DNA of 32,724 nucleotides from JBQCDV01 sp051960855 (GCA_051960855.1 JBQCDV010000173.1:1-32724), one strand, 5' to 3'. Shown: positions 5,775 through 13,911, counted from the first letter of the stretch. A program made the numbers and translations. Notes: generated from the sequence alone by a model not told the origin.

Positions 5775-7803
5775 GCGCGACTTACGCTGGAGCGTGTCCC
5801 TCTCGAACGGCGTCCGCCCGGCCTGGTGGTCGTGGCGTTACGTGGCCGGACTCGCGGCGGTTGCCGCGGTGGTCCTCGTGGCCGCCCTGTACGTAGGCGG
5901 CGGCGACTACGAACCCGTCCCTGCCGCACTCGGCGACCCGGGTCCTCTCACCGGGTGGGGCCTGCCTCTGACCCGCCTGCTGGCCGACTCGGCGGCGGTC
6001 GTCGCCGTGGGGCTGCTGCTGCTCGCCGCGGTCCTCGTGCCTACCGACCCTGACGACAGGGGCCGTCTGGTGGGGGGTGGAGCGCGTGCCATGCGCACTG
6101 TCTCCGCCGCCGCTGGCGTCGCGGCTCTCACCGCCGTCGTCGAGACCGTGCTGACCTTCAGCGACTTCATCGGGACACCGCCGTCGGGCTCGCTGGACCC
6201 GGGCTCGCTGTGGTCCTTCGTCACCCAGACCGTGCAGGGCCGGGCACTGTTGGCCCAGGTCCTCCTGCTGGCCGCGGTGGCCGTCGCGGCGCGCGGTGTC
6301 GCCCGCAGCGGTGGCGCCCTGGTGCTGCTCGTCGCCGCGGTGCTGGCCGTCGGGATGCCGGCGCTGGCGGGGCACTCGTCGGCCTCTCCCGAGCACATGC
6401 TCGCCGTGTCGAGCCTGCTCGTGCACGTCATGGCTGCCAGCCTGTGGATCGGCGGTCTCGGTGCGGTGCTGCTGCTCAGCCGCCGCCCCGCCGCGCCCCT
6501 GCCGGTGGCGGTGTCCCGTTTCAGCGCGCTCGCGCTGTGGTGCGCCGTGGCGGTGGCTGCCAGCGGTGTCGCCAATGCCGCGGTCCGGCTGCACTCGCCT
6601 GCCGAGCTCGTGACCACCGGCTACGGGGCCCTGCTGACGGGCAAGACGGTCGCCTTCGTGGTGTTGGCGGGCTTCGGGTGGTGGCACCGGAGGGCCAGCC
6701 TGCCCGCGCTCGCGTCAGGGGTGCGGGCGGCGTTCGTCAGGCTGGCCACTGTCGAGGTCGCCGTGATGGCGGCCACCATGGGTCTCGCCGTTGGTCTGAC
6801 CCGAGGCCAGCCGCCGGTTCCCACGAATCTCGCCCCCGACCAGGCCTCCGCGCTTGAGGAGCAGATCGGGACGAGCGTCCCGCCGCACCCGACGCCGGTG
6901 TCGCTCGTGCTGGGCTGGCACCTGGACGGCTTCGCCGTGACCGTGATCGCGCTGGCGCTGGCGCTCTACCTGACCGGTGTCCGCCAGCTGCGGCGCCGGG
7001 GTGACCGCTGGCCCGTCGGCCGCACGATCGCGTGGGTCCTCGGTCTGCTGGTCGCCTTTCTCGTGACCAACCTCGGCATCGGGTGGTACTCACCGCTGCT
7101 GTTCAGCGTCCACATGGTCCAGCACATGGCGCTGAACATGATCGTGCCGATCCTGCTCGTCCTCGGTGCCCCCGTGACCCTCGCGCTGCGGTCGCTGCCC
7201 GCCAGGTCAGGGGCCCGAACGGCGCTGCTGCGCGTGCTGCACTCCCGCGTCGTGCAGGTCCTCGCCTTCGCCCCGGTCGCGGCGATCATCTTCCTCGCCA
7301 GCCTCTACGGCCTGTACTTCAGCCCGCTGTTCGGCGTACTGATGTCCGACCACTGGGGCCACCTGCTTATGCAGCTGCACTTCGTGCTGGCCGGTGCGCT
7401 GTTCTTCTGGGTGCTCATCGGCGTCGACCCCGGTCCGCGGCGTCCGCCGTTCTTCCTGCGCATGGTGCTGCTGTTCGCCACGATCGCCGCGCACGCGTTC
7501 TTCTCCATCACCGTGATGGGGGAGACGACGCCGCTGGCGCAGGACTACTACCGCGCCCTCGGCAACCCCTACGGGATCTCGCTGCTGTCCGACCAGCATC
7601 TCGGCGGGGCGATCGCGTGGGGCTTCGGCGACGCCCCCGTGCTGCTGGTGCTCGGTGCGCTCTTCGTGCAGTGGATCCGGGAGGAGGAGCGCAAGGGGCG
7701 TGCGGCCGACCGGGCTGCCGATCGGGCCGAGCTGCTCGCGGCGCGGGCAGAGGCGGCCGCCGAGGCGAAGCTGGCGGCGATGCGGCAGCAGTCGTCGGAG
7801 TAG
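5773..7803 (+). CDS. CopD-CtaG fusion: copper transport and cytochrome c oxidase assembly membrane protein
   Basis: The protein has up to 676 residues with many transmembrane helices. The N-terminal half resembles CopD, with a HSSASPEHM histidine cluster near residue 201 and VHVMAASLWIGGLGAVLLL after it. The C-terminal half is a Caa3_CtaG domain with HMVQHMALN near 447, DHWGHLLMQLHF near 526, IAAHAFFSI and SDQHLGGAIAW. The fused architecture is common in actinobacteria and is linked to copper delivery to the CuA/CuB sites of cytochrome oxidase. The C terminus is a charged Ala/Glu/Arg helix, probably coiled coil in the cytoplasm. The start is uncertain: GTG 5773 lies in the preceding terminator and has no clear ribosome binding site; GTG 5794 is an alternative. 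It is a single-gene unit; tandem repeats begin exactly at the TAG stop. Confidence 0.88.
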   Translation: MRDLRWSVSLSNGVRPAWWSWRYVAGLAAVAAVVLVAALYVGGGDYEPVPAALGDPGPLTGWGLPLTRLLADSAAVVAVGLLLLAAVLVPTDPDDRGRLVGGGARAMRTVSAAAGVAALTAVVETVLTFSDFIGTPPSGSLDPGSLWSFVTQTVQGRALLAQVLLLAAVAVAARGVARSGGALVLLVAAVLAVGMPALAGHSSASPEHMLAVSSLLVHVMAASLWIGGLGAVLLLSRRPAAPLPVAVSRFSALALWCAVAVAASGVANAAVRLHSPAELVTTGYGALLTGKTVAFVVLAGFGWWHRRASLPALASGVRAAFVRLATVEVAVMAATMGLAVGLTRGQPPVPTNLAPDQASALEEQIGTSVPPHPTPVSLVLGWHLDGFAVTVIALALALYLTGVRQLRRRGDRWPVGRTIAWVLGLLVAFLVTNLGIGWYSPLLFSVHMVQHMALNMIVPILLVLGAPVTLALRSLPARSGARTALLRVLHSRVVQVLAFAPVAAIIFLASLYGLYFSPLFGVLMSDHWGHLLMQLHFVLAGALFFWVLIGVDPGPRRPPFFLRMVLLFATIAAHAFFSITVMGETTPLAQDYYRALGNPYGISLLSDQHLGGAIAWGFGDAPVLLVLGALFVQWIREEERKGRAADRAADRAELLAARAEAAAEAKLAAMRQQSSE

Positions 7804-7866
7804 CGGTCTACCCCGGCCTCTGGGGAACCTCAGTAGCGGTCTCCTCGCGCCTCTGGGGGACCTCAG
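7801..7866. repeat. 33-bp tandem duplication starting exactly at the stop codon of the CopD-CtaG gene
   Basis: Two 33-bp units lie at 7801-7833 and 7834-7866. Both begin TAGCGGTCT and end ACCTCAG, with 28 of 33 positions identical. The first three bases are the TAG stop. Since 33 is a multiple of three, the second unit puts another TAG in frame eleven codons later. Confidence 0.93.
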
Positions 7867-7932
7867 CTGGGTATAGGCGGATCAATGTCCCCTGGATGTG
7901 GCTGAGCCCGTTAGCGCGCTGCCAGCAACGCA

Positions 7933-7963
7933 ATCGGCGCCAGTCAGTGTGACTGGCGCCGAT
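7933..7963 (-). terminator. Terminator of the tRNA-Glu/tRNA-Asp transcript
   Basis: ATCGGCGCCAGTCA (7933-7946) and TGACTGGCGCCGAT (7950-7963) form a perfect 14-bp stem around a 3-nt loop, about 35 nt downstream of tRNA-Asp on the minus strand. On the plus strand a GGTTTT run follows at 7969-7974, so it could work in both directions and also end the CopD-CtaG transcript. Confidence 0.85.
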
Positions 7964-7997
7964 GCTGTGGTTTTCCATGAGCGCTGGCGCTCGAAAG

Positions 7998-8071
7998 CGA
8001 CCCCGACGGGACTCGAACCCGCGACCTTCGCCGTGACAGGGCGACGCGCTAACCAACTGCGCTACGGGGCC
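7998..8071 (-). tRNA. tRNA-Asp (anticodon GTC)
   Basis: A 74-nt cloverleaf on the minus strand: acceptor GGCCCCG / CGGGGTC (one G-T pair), D-arm TAGCGCAGTTGGTTAGCGC, anticodon stem-loop CGCCCTGTCACGGCG with GTC, and T-arm GGGTTCGAGTCCC. The discriminator is G and CCA is not encoded. It lies 51 nt downstream of tRNA-Glu and shares its transcript. Confidence 0.96.
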
Positions 8072-8122
8072 TTGCGGTGGAACTGGACAACTCTCTCATA
8101 CGACGCGGATCGCTCCGCCTCG

Positions 8123-8195
8123 TGCCCCCAACGGGATTCGAACCCGTGCTGCCGCCTTGAAAGGGCGGTGTCCTGGGCCGCTAGACGATGGGGGC
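8123..8195 (-). tRNA. tRNA-Glu (anticodon TTC)
   Basis: A 73-nt cloverleaf on the minus strand: acceptor GCCCCCA / TGGGGGC, anticodon stem-loop CCGCCCTTTCAAGGCGG with TTC, and T-arm GGGTTCGAATCCC. The discriminator is A and CCA is not encoded. It is the first gene of a two-tRNA operon with a promoter at 8252-8280. Confidence 0.96.
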
Positions 8196-8251
8196 GGCAA
8201 GCCCCGCTCGTCCACCCTGTGCAGGCTGTCCGGCCGTCGGGGACGTCGGCA

Positions 8252-8280
8252 AGCATACGGGACGCCTGCGCGAACTCCAA
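8252..8280 (-). promoter_or_regulatory. Promoter of the tRNA-Glu/tRNA-Asp operon
   Basis: On the minus strand TTGGAG (8275-8280) and TATGCT (8252-8257) are separated by exactly 17 nt, a good sigma-70-type arrangement. It lies about 55 nt upstream of the tRNA-Glu 5' end, leaving room for a 5' leader removed by RNase P. Confidence 0.6.
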
Positions 8281-8314
8281 AGCGACGGCTCGAACGGCGT
8301 GCAAGGGGCGGGCG

Positions 8315-9949
8315 TCACTGCGACGGGTGCGGCGAGGCGGGGGCAGCGGCGGGCGCAGAGGCAGGCGCAGAGGCAGGCGCAGAGGCAGGCGCAGAGCTGG
8401 GCCCAGCAGCCGGCGCAGAGGGCGCTTGCGAGGGCTGCGTGCCGGACCCCTCGGTCTCGAGCTGCTGCGACCCCTGCGAGTCCTCGCTGGTGGCCAGGTG
8501 CCGCTGGATGCTCGCCGACTCCTGGCCGAGACCGCCGAGTCGGATGTCGTCCCAGGCGGCGAGCTGCTTGGTGTCGCGGGCGAAGTAGAGCACTGAGAGC
8601 TCGATCGGGTACGGCTTGTCCTTCTCAAGCGCCCGCAGCCCACTGCCGCCGGTCGTGCCTTCGACAAAGAGCCGGGTGCCGTGCGGCAGCTGCTCATCCA
8701 GCCGGTGGTGCAAGTGCCCGCTGATCGCCAGGGGTGCCGCGCCGTCGGCCGCACGCGCCATGTCCGGCTCGTGCACGACGATGACGTCGACCGGCTTGCC
8801 AGCGGCCTGCAGCGCCGCCGCCTGCTTCTTGAGCGAGGCGCCGACAGACTGCGTCACCAGGTCCGGCTTGTCGTCGGGGCCGGACTTGTCGGGCGTGAAG
8901 TTCGGGTCACCAATGCCCAGGAAGCGCAGACCGGCGACGTCGGCGGTGGAGTCGTCGAGGACCTGCACGTTCGGCAGGTCGGAGAGGTAGACCTGTGTCC
9001 GGTAGGAGTCATGGTTGCCACGCACCCAGATGTAGGGGACGCCGAGGGTGGCGATGGGGGCGAAGATGTCGTTCTCCGCGTCCAGCCCGTGGTCGCTGAT
9101 GTCGCCCGCGTCCACGACCGCCTCGACGCCGAACTGGGCGATGGTCGAGCGGATGATGTCGAAGGCCGCCGGGTTGTCGTGGATGTCGGAGACCACGAGG
9201 ATCCGGATCGTGTCACCACTCGGGGCATATGTCGGCAGGCTCAGCGTCGTGTCGTAGAGGCGGCTCACGTTGGTAACCAGCCGTGCCAGCTGCACGCGGT
9301 ACTTGCTGAAGTTGCCGACGATGTCTTCGGCGTTGCCGACGAGCGAGGGCGCACTCGTGAGCAGGCCGGTGTAGTGCGGCTCGGCGAGAGCATCGCTGCG
9401 CCAGGTCAAGCGTGCACTGCCCGCGCTCGCCGCCAGCAGGACGACTGCGACGCCGGCGCTGATGACAGCCCGGGAAGGCCGGCGGTAGACGACCAGGCCG
9501 ACCACGAAGGCACCCAGAACGGCGACGCCGGCCGAACGCAGCGCCAGCACGAGCAGGCCGTGCTCGGCATCGGCGAGGACCCGCTTCTCCAGGCCGTTGA
9601 GGGAGTTCGGATCATCGAAGATCTGCTTGGCTCGCGCTGGGTCGATCGCGCGCACCTCGACGTTGAGCCGCAGGGGGCCGTCGTGGGTGTCCAGGGTGAC
9701 CGCTCCCAGCGGCGGGACGCTGAGCACTGTGTCGCCCGTCCAGGACGGCGCCACGGTGGCGGAGGTGACCACCGGGCCGACCTGCGTGGGGACCCGTCCG
9801 CCGATGAGCAGGCCGAGCCAGGCGCCGACCGCGGCCACGAGCACGAGGAGCAGCGCCGCGGCCCCATGGCGGAGGACTCGTCGCCGGCCCCAACGCCGGA
9901 CGGTGCCGGAGGCGGTGGCCCGCCGTGACGGACGCCGTTCGGAAGTCAT
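8315..9949 (-). CDS. Membrane-anchored calcineurin-like metallophosphoesterase with Ala/Pro/Ser-rich tail
   Basis: The protein has 544 residues. A basic N terminus and a transmembrane helix (LLLVLVAAVGAWLGLLIGG) are followed by an extracytoplasmic segment and two more hydrophobic helices (about residues 125-175). The catalytic domain has all metallophosphoesterase motifs in order: SDIHDN (D255, H257), GDISDH, RGNHDSY, VVHEPD and SGHLHHR. It is expected to be a two-metal phosphoesterase; the substrate is unknown. The C terminus is a low-complexity SAPA-repeat region, partly encoded by a 12-bp tandem repeat. The upstream sequence has TATGAC (9956-9961) six nt before ATG 9949, so the mRNA may be leaderless. 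It stands alone between the tRNA operon and a lipoprotein gene. Confidence 0.88.
   Translation of the reverse strand: MTSERRPSRRATASGTVRRWGRRRVLRHGAAALLLVLVAAVGAWLGLLIGGRVPTQVGPVVTSATVAPSWTGDTVLSVPPLGAVTLDTHDGPLRLNVEVRAIDPARAKQIFDDPNSLNGLEKRVLADAEHGLLVLALRSAGVAVLGAFVVGLVVYRRPSRAVISAGVAVVLLAASAGSARLTWRSDALAEPHYTGLLTSAPSLVGNAEDIVGNFSKYRVQLARLVTNVSRLYDTTLSLPTYAPSGDTIRILVVSDIHDNPAAFDIIRSTIAQFGVEAVVDAGDISDHGLDAENDIFAPIATLGVPYIWVRGNHDSYRTQVYLSDLPNVQVLDDSTADVAGLRFLGIGDPNFTPDKSGPDDKPDLVTQSVGASLKKQAAALQAAGKPVDVIVVHEPDMARAADGAAPLAISGHLHHRLDEQLPHGTRLFVEGTTGGSGLRALEKDKPYPIELSVLYFARDTKQLAAWDDIRLGGLGQESASIQRHLATSEDSQGSQQLETEGSGTQPSQAPSAPAAGPSSAPASAPASAPASAPAAAPASPHPSQ
8353..8400. repeat. 12-bp tandem repeat (4 units) inside the metallophosphoesterase gene
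   Basis: GCGCAGAGGCAG occurs three times exactly (8353-8364, 8365-8376, 8377-8388), then once degenerate (GCGCAGAGCTGG, 8389-8400). On the coding strand it encodes Ser-Ala-Pro-Ala units, so the repeat is in frame and copy-number changes would only alter tail length. Confidence 0.93.
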
Positions 9950-10314
9950 GTATCGGTCATACCTGGGTGAGGGCAGCGCAAGCAGACGTTTGCGGGAACC
10001 TTGGGGGACGCTCTGGCAGCGGGCCCATCAGCGGCCGGAGCAACCGGCCGGAGGAAAGCCCAAGCCTGCGGAAGTGCGGTGGTCGCCTCGCGGCGCAACG
10101 CTCGTCGTGGCTCCAGCCGAACGGTAGTCCACGACGGCTCTTCTCAATGGGACCCGGGGACACAGTCCGCACCCCCGCAGGCACCTGACCTAACGGCGCA
10201 GGCGGACGAAGGATTCCCGAGCGCGGGGGCGGGCGAAACCGGCGGCGCGCGACCGGCTCGTGACCGGCGGGAAGGTCCAGCTGGAAGGCCAGCTGGGGCC
10301 GTCAGCTGGAGCCG
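9950..10314. other. 365-bp intergenic stretch without a gene
   Basis: It contains a 7-bp GC hairpin (CGGCCGG / CCGGCCG, 10032-10038 and 10044-10050, loop AGCAA), an 8-bp inverted repeat (CGTCGTGG 10103-10110 with CCACGACG 10129-10136) and the repeat array beyond the lipoprotein stop. The minus-strand TATGAC at 9956-9961 may be the metallophosphoesterase -10. No coding frame here looks real. A short GAGGAAAGCCC resembles a conserved piece of RNase P RNA, but nothing else fits. Confidence 0.5.
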
Positions 10315-10322
10315 TCAGCTGG
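10278..10322. repeat. 12/13-bp direct repeat, four copies, over the stop of the DUF4232 lipoprotein gene
   Basis: The core CAGCTGG occurs at 10278-10284, 10290-10296, 10303-10309 and 10316-10322, with periods of 12, 13 and 13 nt. On the coding strand the last copy reads CCAGCTGACG and contains the TGA stop (10315-10317). CAGCTG is itself palindromic, so the array can also form small hairpins. Confidence 0.88.
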
Positions 10323-11031
10323 GGCCGTTCGCGCCGGACACGATCGGCGAGACGGCGACGCGCCCCTGGTCGCACGCCGTGACGTCCACGGTCAGCGTGG
10401 TGGTGCGCGCGGCGCCCGGCAGGGTCACCGCCATCCGCTGCGCCGTCGGGCACTGCTGCGAGTCGTCCTCGGGAGCGCGGGTGAAGCCGATCGCGAACGA
10501 CGCTGCGCCTCCCGGAGCGACCTCGACCGGCTTGGGCGTCAGCGCCGGGAACGTGTAGTCGCCCTCGTGGGTGATCGTGATGGCGGTCTTCGCGCCGGCG
10601 GCGGTGCGGAAGGTCACAGCCGGGTAGCCGGTGAGTGTGCAGGCGCTGTCGCCACCGTTGGTGACGACGAAGACGTCCATCTCGTGCCCGGCTCCACCGT
10701 CCGTGCCACCTGGGGTCACCGACAACTTGTCGAGAGAGCAGCCGGGGGCCGCCGACGAAGCAGGAGCGCTCGGCGACTGCGTCTCGCTCGCCGCCGCAGA
10801 GGTCGCGGCCGCGGAGGTGGTGGTCTCCGCCGCTGGCGCCGCCGTGGTCGGCTCCGGGCTCGCGGGAAGCGCCGGCGCTTGACTGGTCTGCTCCGCAGAC
10901 GGTGCGGGAGCCGAGGATCCGCAGGCGGCGAGCAGTGGCAGCGCGAGCATGCCAGCCGCGACGGGGACGACGGCGCGAGAGAGCCGCGTGCGGGCGAGGC
11001 GTCGGGAGCTGACGTCAGAGCGAGCAGGCAC
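10315..11031 (-). CDS. DUF4232-domain lipoprotein
   Basis: The protein has 238 residues. A basic n-region, hydrophobic core (VVPVAAGMLALPLLAAC) and lipobox LAAC with the Cys near position 37 indicate a lipoprotein. A long Ala/Pro/Ser/Thr-rich linker of ~70 residues follows, then a DUF4232-type domain with conserved features: an early Cys (APGCSLDKLSV), FVVTNGGDSACTLTGYPAV, FTRAPEDDSQQCPTAQRMAV and a last Cys near the end (VTACDQGRV). Two disulfides are likely. The function of DUF4232 is unknown. Start GTG 11031 has GGAAGG at 11039-11044, 7 nt upstream. The frame continues upstream to 11604 but only as noncoding sequence opposite the lysozyme gene. Its stop codon lies in a direct-repeat array. 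Confidence 0.85.
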   Translation of the reverse strand: MPARSDVSSRRLARTRLSRAVVPVAAGMLALPLLAACGSSAPAPSAEQTSQAPALPASPEPTTAAPAAETTTSAAATSAAASETQSPSAPASSAAPGCSLDKLSVTPGGTDGGAGHEMDVFVVTNGGDSACTLTGYPAVTFRTAAGAKTAITITHEGDYTFPALTPKPVEVAPGGAASFAIGFTRAPEDDSQQCPTAQRMAVTLPGAARTTTLTVDVTACDQGRVAVSPIVSGANGPS

Positions 11032-11413
11032 GGCGGGACCTTCCAGACATGGCGATGGGGCAGGACGGGGTCGGGGTGCGGCGACAGCAGCTCCGGCCCC
11101 GCGTCGTGAGGCTAGACGAGACATCGACGTGCGCCGGGCGAACCTTGACCAACCGCCTGTCCGATGCCCCTCGTGTAGGGGTGATCTCAACGATTCTGCC
11201 TTCTCGGAGCTCAAGAATCCGGCAGGCTGCACCGAGTCTTCAGATGGAAGTCGTCGCAGCGCGCGCCGAAAGTGCTTGTGCAGCAAGGACTTCCACTGAT
11301 GCACACCGCCGCACGACACGCCTCGGGGGAGGGGCTCGCGCGGTGAGGCGGGTGGACGGCCAGCAGATCGTCTGCCACGCGTGCCCTTGTCGTCGAGGAA
11401 ACAGAGATCTCTC
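11032..11413. other. 382-bp divergent intergenic region between the lipoprotein and lysozyme genes
   Basis: It must hold both promoters, but no convincing -35/-10 pair is seen. The lysozyme side can fold: GATTCT / AGAATC (11192-11197, 11214-11219), a CCCC-TCGTGTA-GGGG hairpin (11167-11181), and an 8-bp stem TGGAAGTC / GACTTCCA (11245-11252, 11288-11295) enclosing CTTG / CAAG. This could be a structured 5' leader. It does not match the c-di-AMP (ydaO) or cobalamin riboswitch patterns I can recall. Confidence 0.4.
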
Positions 11414-12781
11414 ATGCCCGCGCCGAAGAAGACGCGTCTGATTGTCCTGCTGACTGCGGTGCTGACTCTCATCTCGGGAGTCGCCCACGCCTCGCTCGTC
11501 GGACCCGACGTGGCGAAGTACCAGCACTTGTCCGGTTCCATCAACTGGTCCGCCGTGAAGTCCGGCGGCTCGAGCTTCGCCTTCGTGAAGGCCACCGAGG
11601 GCACGACCTACACCAACGCCTACTTCGCCAGTGACTGGGCGGCCATGAAGTCCGCTGGGCTCATCCGCGGCGCCTACCACTTCGGCCGTGCGTCGGCGAG
11701 CACCGCTGACGCCGCCGCCCAAGCGCGGTACTTCGTCTCCGTCGTCGGGAAGCTGGACCAGCCGAGCGACCTCGCCCCGGTGCTCGACATCGAGACGGAC
11801 CCTGGCATCAGCAACGCCCAGATGGTGTCGTGGATTGCGAGCTACGTGTCGACGATCCGGCAGCTGACCGGTCGTGACACCATCATCTACACGTACGCGC
11901 CGTTCTGGATCAACAGCACGGGCAACAGCACCGCGTTCGCGAACCTGCCGCTGTGGGAGGCGCGCTACTCCAGCTCGGAGCCGGCCCGGATCGGCGGCTG
12001 GTCGCACTGGACCTGGTGGCAGTACACGAGCTCCGCGACCGTGTCCGGGATTGCCGGTTCCACCGACATGAGCCGGTTCTACGGCAGCCTCGACCAGCTG
12101 CGGTCGCTAGCCAACCTCGACCCGACCGGCGACACGAGCACGAGCGCCGTCACCGGGCCGACGTCCGGCGGTCACGCCGTCCACGGCGACTTCCATCTGG
12201 TGCCGTCACCGAACGGCGCGGTCGCCGAAGGGTGGGCCGTCGACACCTACACCAGCGATCCGGTCTGGGTGGCGATGACGGTGGATGGTCGCAAGCTCAC
12301 GCCCTTCCGCGCCACGCGCAGTACGACGCTGCCGAGTGCCTACTCGTCGCTCGGATCTGGCCACGGGCTGAGCACCTTCGTGCCGATCCCGGCGGGGACT
12401 CACCGCGTCTGCCTCGTGGTCGCCTACTACGGCCTTCACGCGGAAGTCACGCCCTCGTGCCACTCCTACAGCCAGGGCGCGGCACCTCGCGGCCGCATCA
12501 CCTCCGCGGTGCGCAGCGGCAGCAACGTGCACATCACCGGCTGGGTCATCGACCCGCAGTCCTCGTCAGCGCTGCGCGTCAGCAGCCGGGGCACCAACGG
12601 TGTCACATACTCGGCGGCGGCAGGCCTGAGCAACGGCAGCGTCATCTCGACCTACCCGCGATGGGGCCGCTACCACGGCTTCTCGCTCTGGGTCCGCGCC
12701 ACCTCCACAGCCACGCTGTGCGTGACCTCGTCGAACATTGGTGCGGGGTCTGCTGCCAGCATCGGGTGCGTCCGCCGCTGA
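11414..12781 (+). CDS. Secreted GH25 lysozyme with two C-terminal repeat modules
   Basis: The protein has 455 residues with a signal peptide (MPAPKKTRLIVLLTAVLTL to AHA, cleavage after Ala26). The mature enzyme starts with a glycoside hydrolase family 25 domain carrying all expected acidic residues: D32 (GPDVAKYQ), E62 (VKATEGT), D125 and E127 (VLDIETD) and a late Asp (GSTDMSRF), plus the WQYTSS segment. It should hydrolyse the MurNAc-GlcNAc bond of peptidoglycan. After a Thr/Ser linker come two ~95-residue modules, each with a GW-x-x-D-P/T core (residues ~272 and ~375), a HGFS/HGLS motif and a C-terminal Cys pair. They resemble actinobacterial cell-surface repeat modules; the second copy is degenerate. 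ATG 11414 is preferred over GTG 11381 because it begins the signal peptide; its ribosome binding site is weak. Confidence 0.88.
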   Translation: MPAPKKTRLIVLLTAVLTLISGVAHASLVGPDVAKYQHLSGSINWSAVKSGGSSFAFVKATEGTTYTNAYFASDWAAMKSAGLIRGAYHFGRASASTADAAAQARYFVSVVGKLDQPSDLAPVLDIETDPGISNAQMVSWIASYVSTIRQLTGRDTIIYTYAPFWINSTGNSTAFANLPLWEARYSSSEPARIGGWSHWTWWQYTSSATVSGIAGSTDMSRFYGSLDQLRSLANLDPTGDTSTSAVTGPTSGGHAVHGDFHLVPSPNGAVAEGWAVDTYTSDPVWVAMTVDGRKLTPFRATRSTTLPSAYSSLGSGHGLSTFVPIPAGTHRVCLVVAYYGLHAEVTPSCHSYSQGAAPRGRITSAVRSGSNVHITGWVIDPQSSSALRVSSRGTNGVTYSAAAGLSNGSVISTYPRWGRYHGFSLWVRATSTATLCVTSSNIGAGSAASIGCVRR

Positions 12782-12882
12782 CAGACAGGGATCAGCGGAG
12801 GGCGTTTAGCGGGCGGCGTCCGGGCTATCGGTCTGCGTACCCGCACGCGGCGAGATCCGCCGGCCGCGGGCCAGGAGCGACG

Positions 12883-13911
12883 ATGCGACTTCCGCTGCCG
12901 CGCGGGCCCCTCAGTTCCGCCGTGCGCGACTACCTCGCGGGCGGCGCGACAGGGCCTCTCGACCACGCCGTCGACGCCTACGCGGACTACGCCGCCTCGG
13001 CGACCAGATCGACTGCGGACGTCTGCGGGGACGCCGACCTCCAGCTCGCGCTGGCCATGCTCTACGAGCTGCACTTTGGTGGCTTCGACGACGTCGATGA
13101 CAGCCGGGAGTGGGACCTGGCGGCAGTCCGCGCGGTGCAGGTGCTCGAGCCCGTCTTCCTCGAAGCCGTGCTGGGCGAAGCCAGCAGCCTGTCTGCGAGC
13201 GCTGCCACACCAACGTCGTTCGAAAGCTCGAACGACGTTGCCGCCCAGCTGCAGGCGGTCATCACGGCCGACGACGGGCCGTCGCTGTCTCTCACGCTGA
13301 TGAAGACCGGCACGCTCGAGACCGTCACCGACTACGTGCGACAGCGGTCGACCTACCAGTTGCGGGAAGCTGACCCGCATACGTTCGCGATCCCGCGGCT
13401 GCGCGGTCGCGCGAAGTCCGCTCTGGTGGAGATCCAGCGCGACGAGTACGGCGAGGGACAGCCCGGCGCGCTGCACGCCGACCTCTACGCCGGCATGATG
13501 CGCGAGCTCGGGCTCGACACCGAGTACGGCGCCTACTGGGACGAGACGCTGGCGGAGATGTTCGCGGTGCTCAACCTCATGTCCGCGTTCGCCGTCAGCA
13601 GGCGCTGGCGCGGCGCGCTCGTCGGCCACCTCGCGGCGTATGAGATGACAAGCTCGATTCCGAGCCGGCGGTTGTCGAACGCGCTGCGCCGGGTCGGCGC
13701 CAGCGAGCTGGCGCGGCGGTACTACGACGAGCACGTCGAGGCCGATGCCGTGCACGAGCAGATCGCCGCGCACGACCTCTGCGGCTCGCTGGCGAAGGAG
13801 GAGCCGGAACTCGCCGGAGACATCGTGCTGGGCGCCGCCGCCTGTCTTGTCGTGGAGGCGCACTTCGCCACGGCGATGCTGGCCCGGTGGGAGCACGCGG
13901 CAGCGGCGTGA
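12883..13911 (+). CDS. Iron-containing redox enzyme family protein (heme-oxygenase-like diiron fold)
   Basis: The protein has 342 residues. It has helix-rich acidic sequence and metal-ligand-like segments spaced as in heme-oxygenase-like diiron oxidases (HDO): ELHFGGFDD, EIQRDEYGEGQPGALHADLY, AAYEMTSSIPSRR, and YYDEHVEADAVHEQIAAHDL toward the C terminus. Proteins of this kind are often annotated only as iron-containing redox enzymes; substrates vary and none can be named here. ATG 12883 has AGGAG at 12873-12877, 5 nt upstream. It lies 101 bp after the lysozyme gene without a clear terminator, and faces the CDGSH protein gene, which may also handle iron-sulfur or redox chemistry. Its stop codon lies in a direct repeat shared with that gene's end. 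Confidence 0.78.
   Translation: MRLPLPRGPLSSAVRDYLAGGATGPLDHAVDAYADYAASATRSTADVCGDADLQLALAMLYELHFGGFDDVDDSREWDLAAVRAVQVLEPVFLEAVLGEASSLSASAATPTSFESSNDVAAQLQAVITADDGPSLSLTLMKTGTLETVTDYVRQRSTYQLREADPHTFAIPRLRGRAKSALVEIQRDEYGEGQPGALHADLYAGMMRELGLDTEYGAYWDETLAEMFAVLNLMSAFAVSRRWRGALVGHLAAYEMTSSIPSRRLSNALRRVGASELARRYYDEHVEADAVHEQIAAHDLCGSLAKEEPELAGDIVLGAAACLVVEAHFATAMLARWEHAAAA

Noticed and set aside
7898..8596. Plus-strand reading frame across the tRNA-Asp/tRNA-Glu genes
   Set aside because: It is antisense to two clear tRNAs and to the metallophosphoesterase tail and contains only low-complexity Arg/Gly sequence at its end.
10040..10075. Segment resembling part of RNase P RNA (GAGGAAAGCCC)
   Set aside because: No other conserved RNase P elements or helices are present around it, so the match is too short.
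11032..11413. c-di-AMP (ydaO) or cobalamin riboswitch before the lysozyme gene
   Set aside because: The region lacks the conserved motifs I know for either class; only generic inverted repeats are seen.
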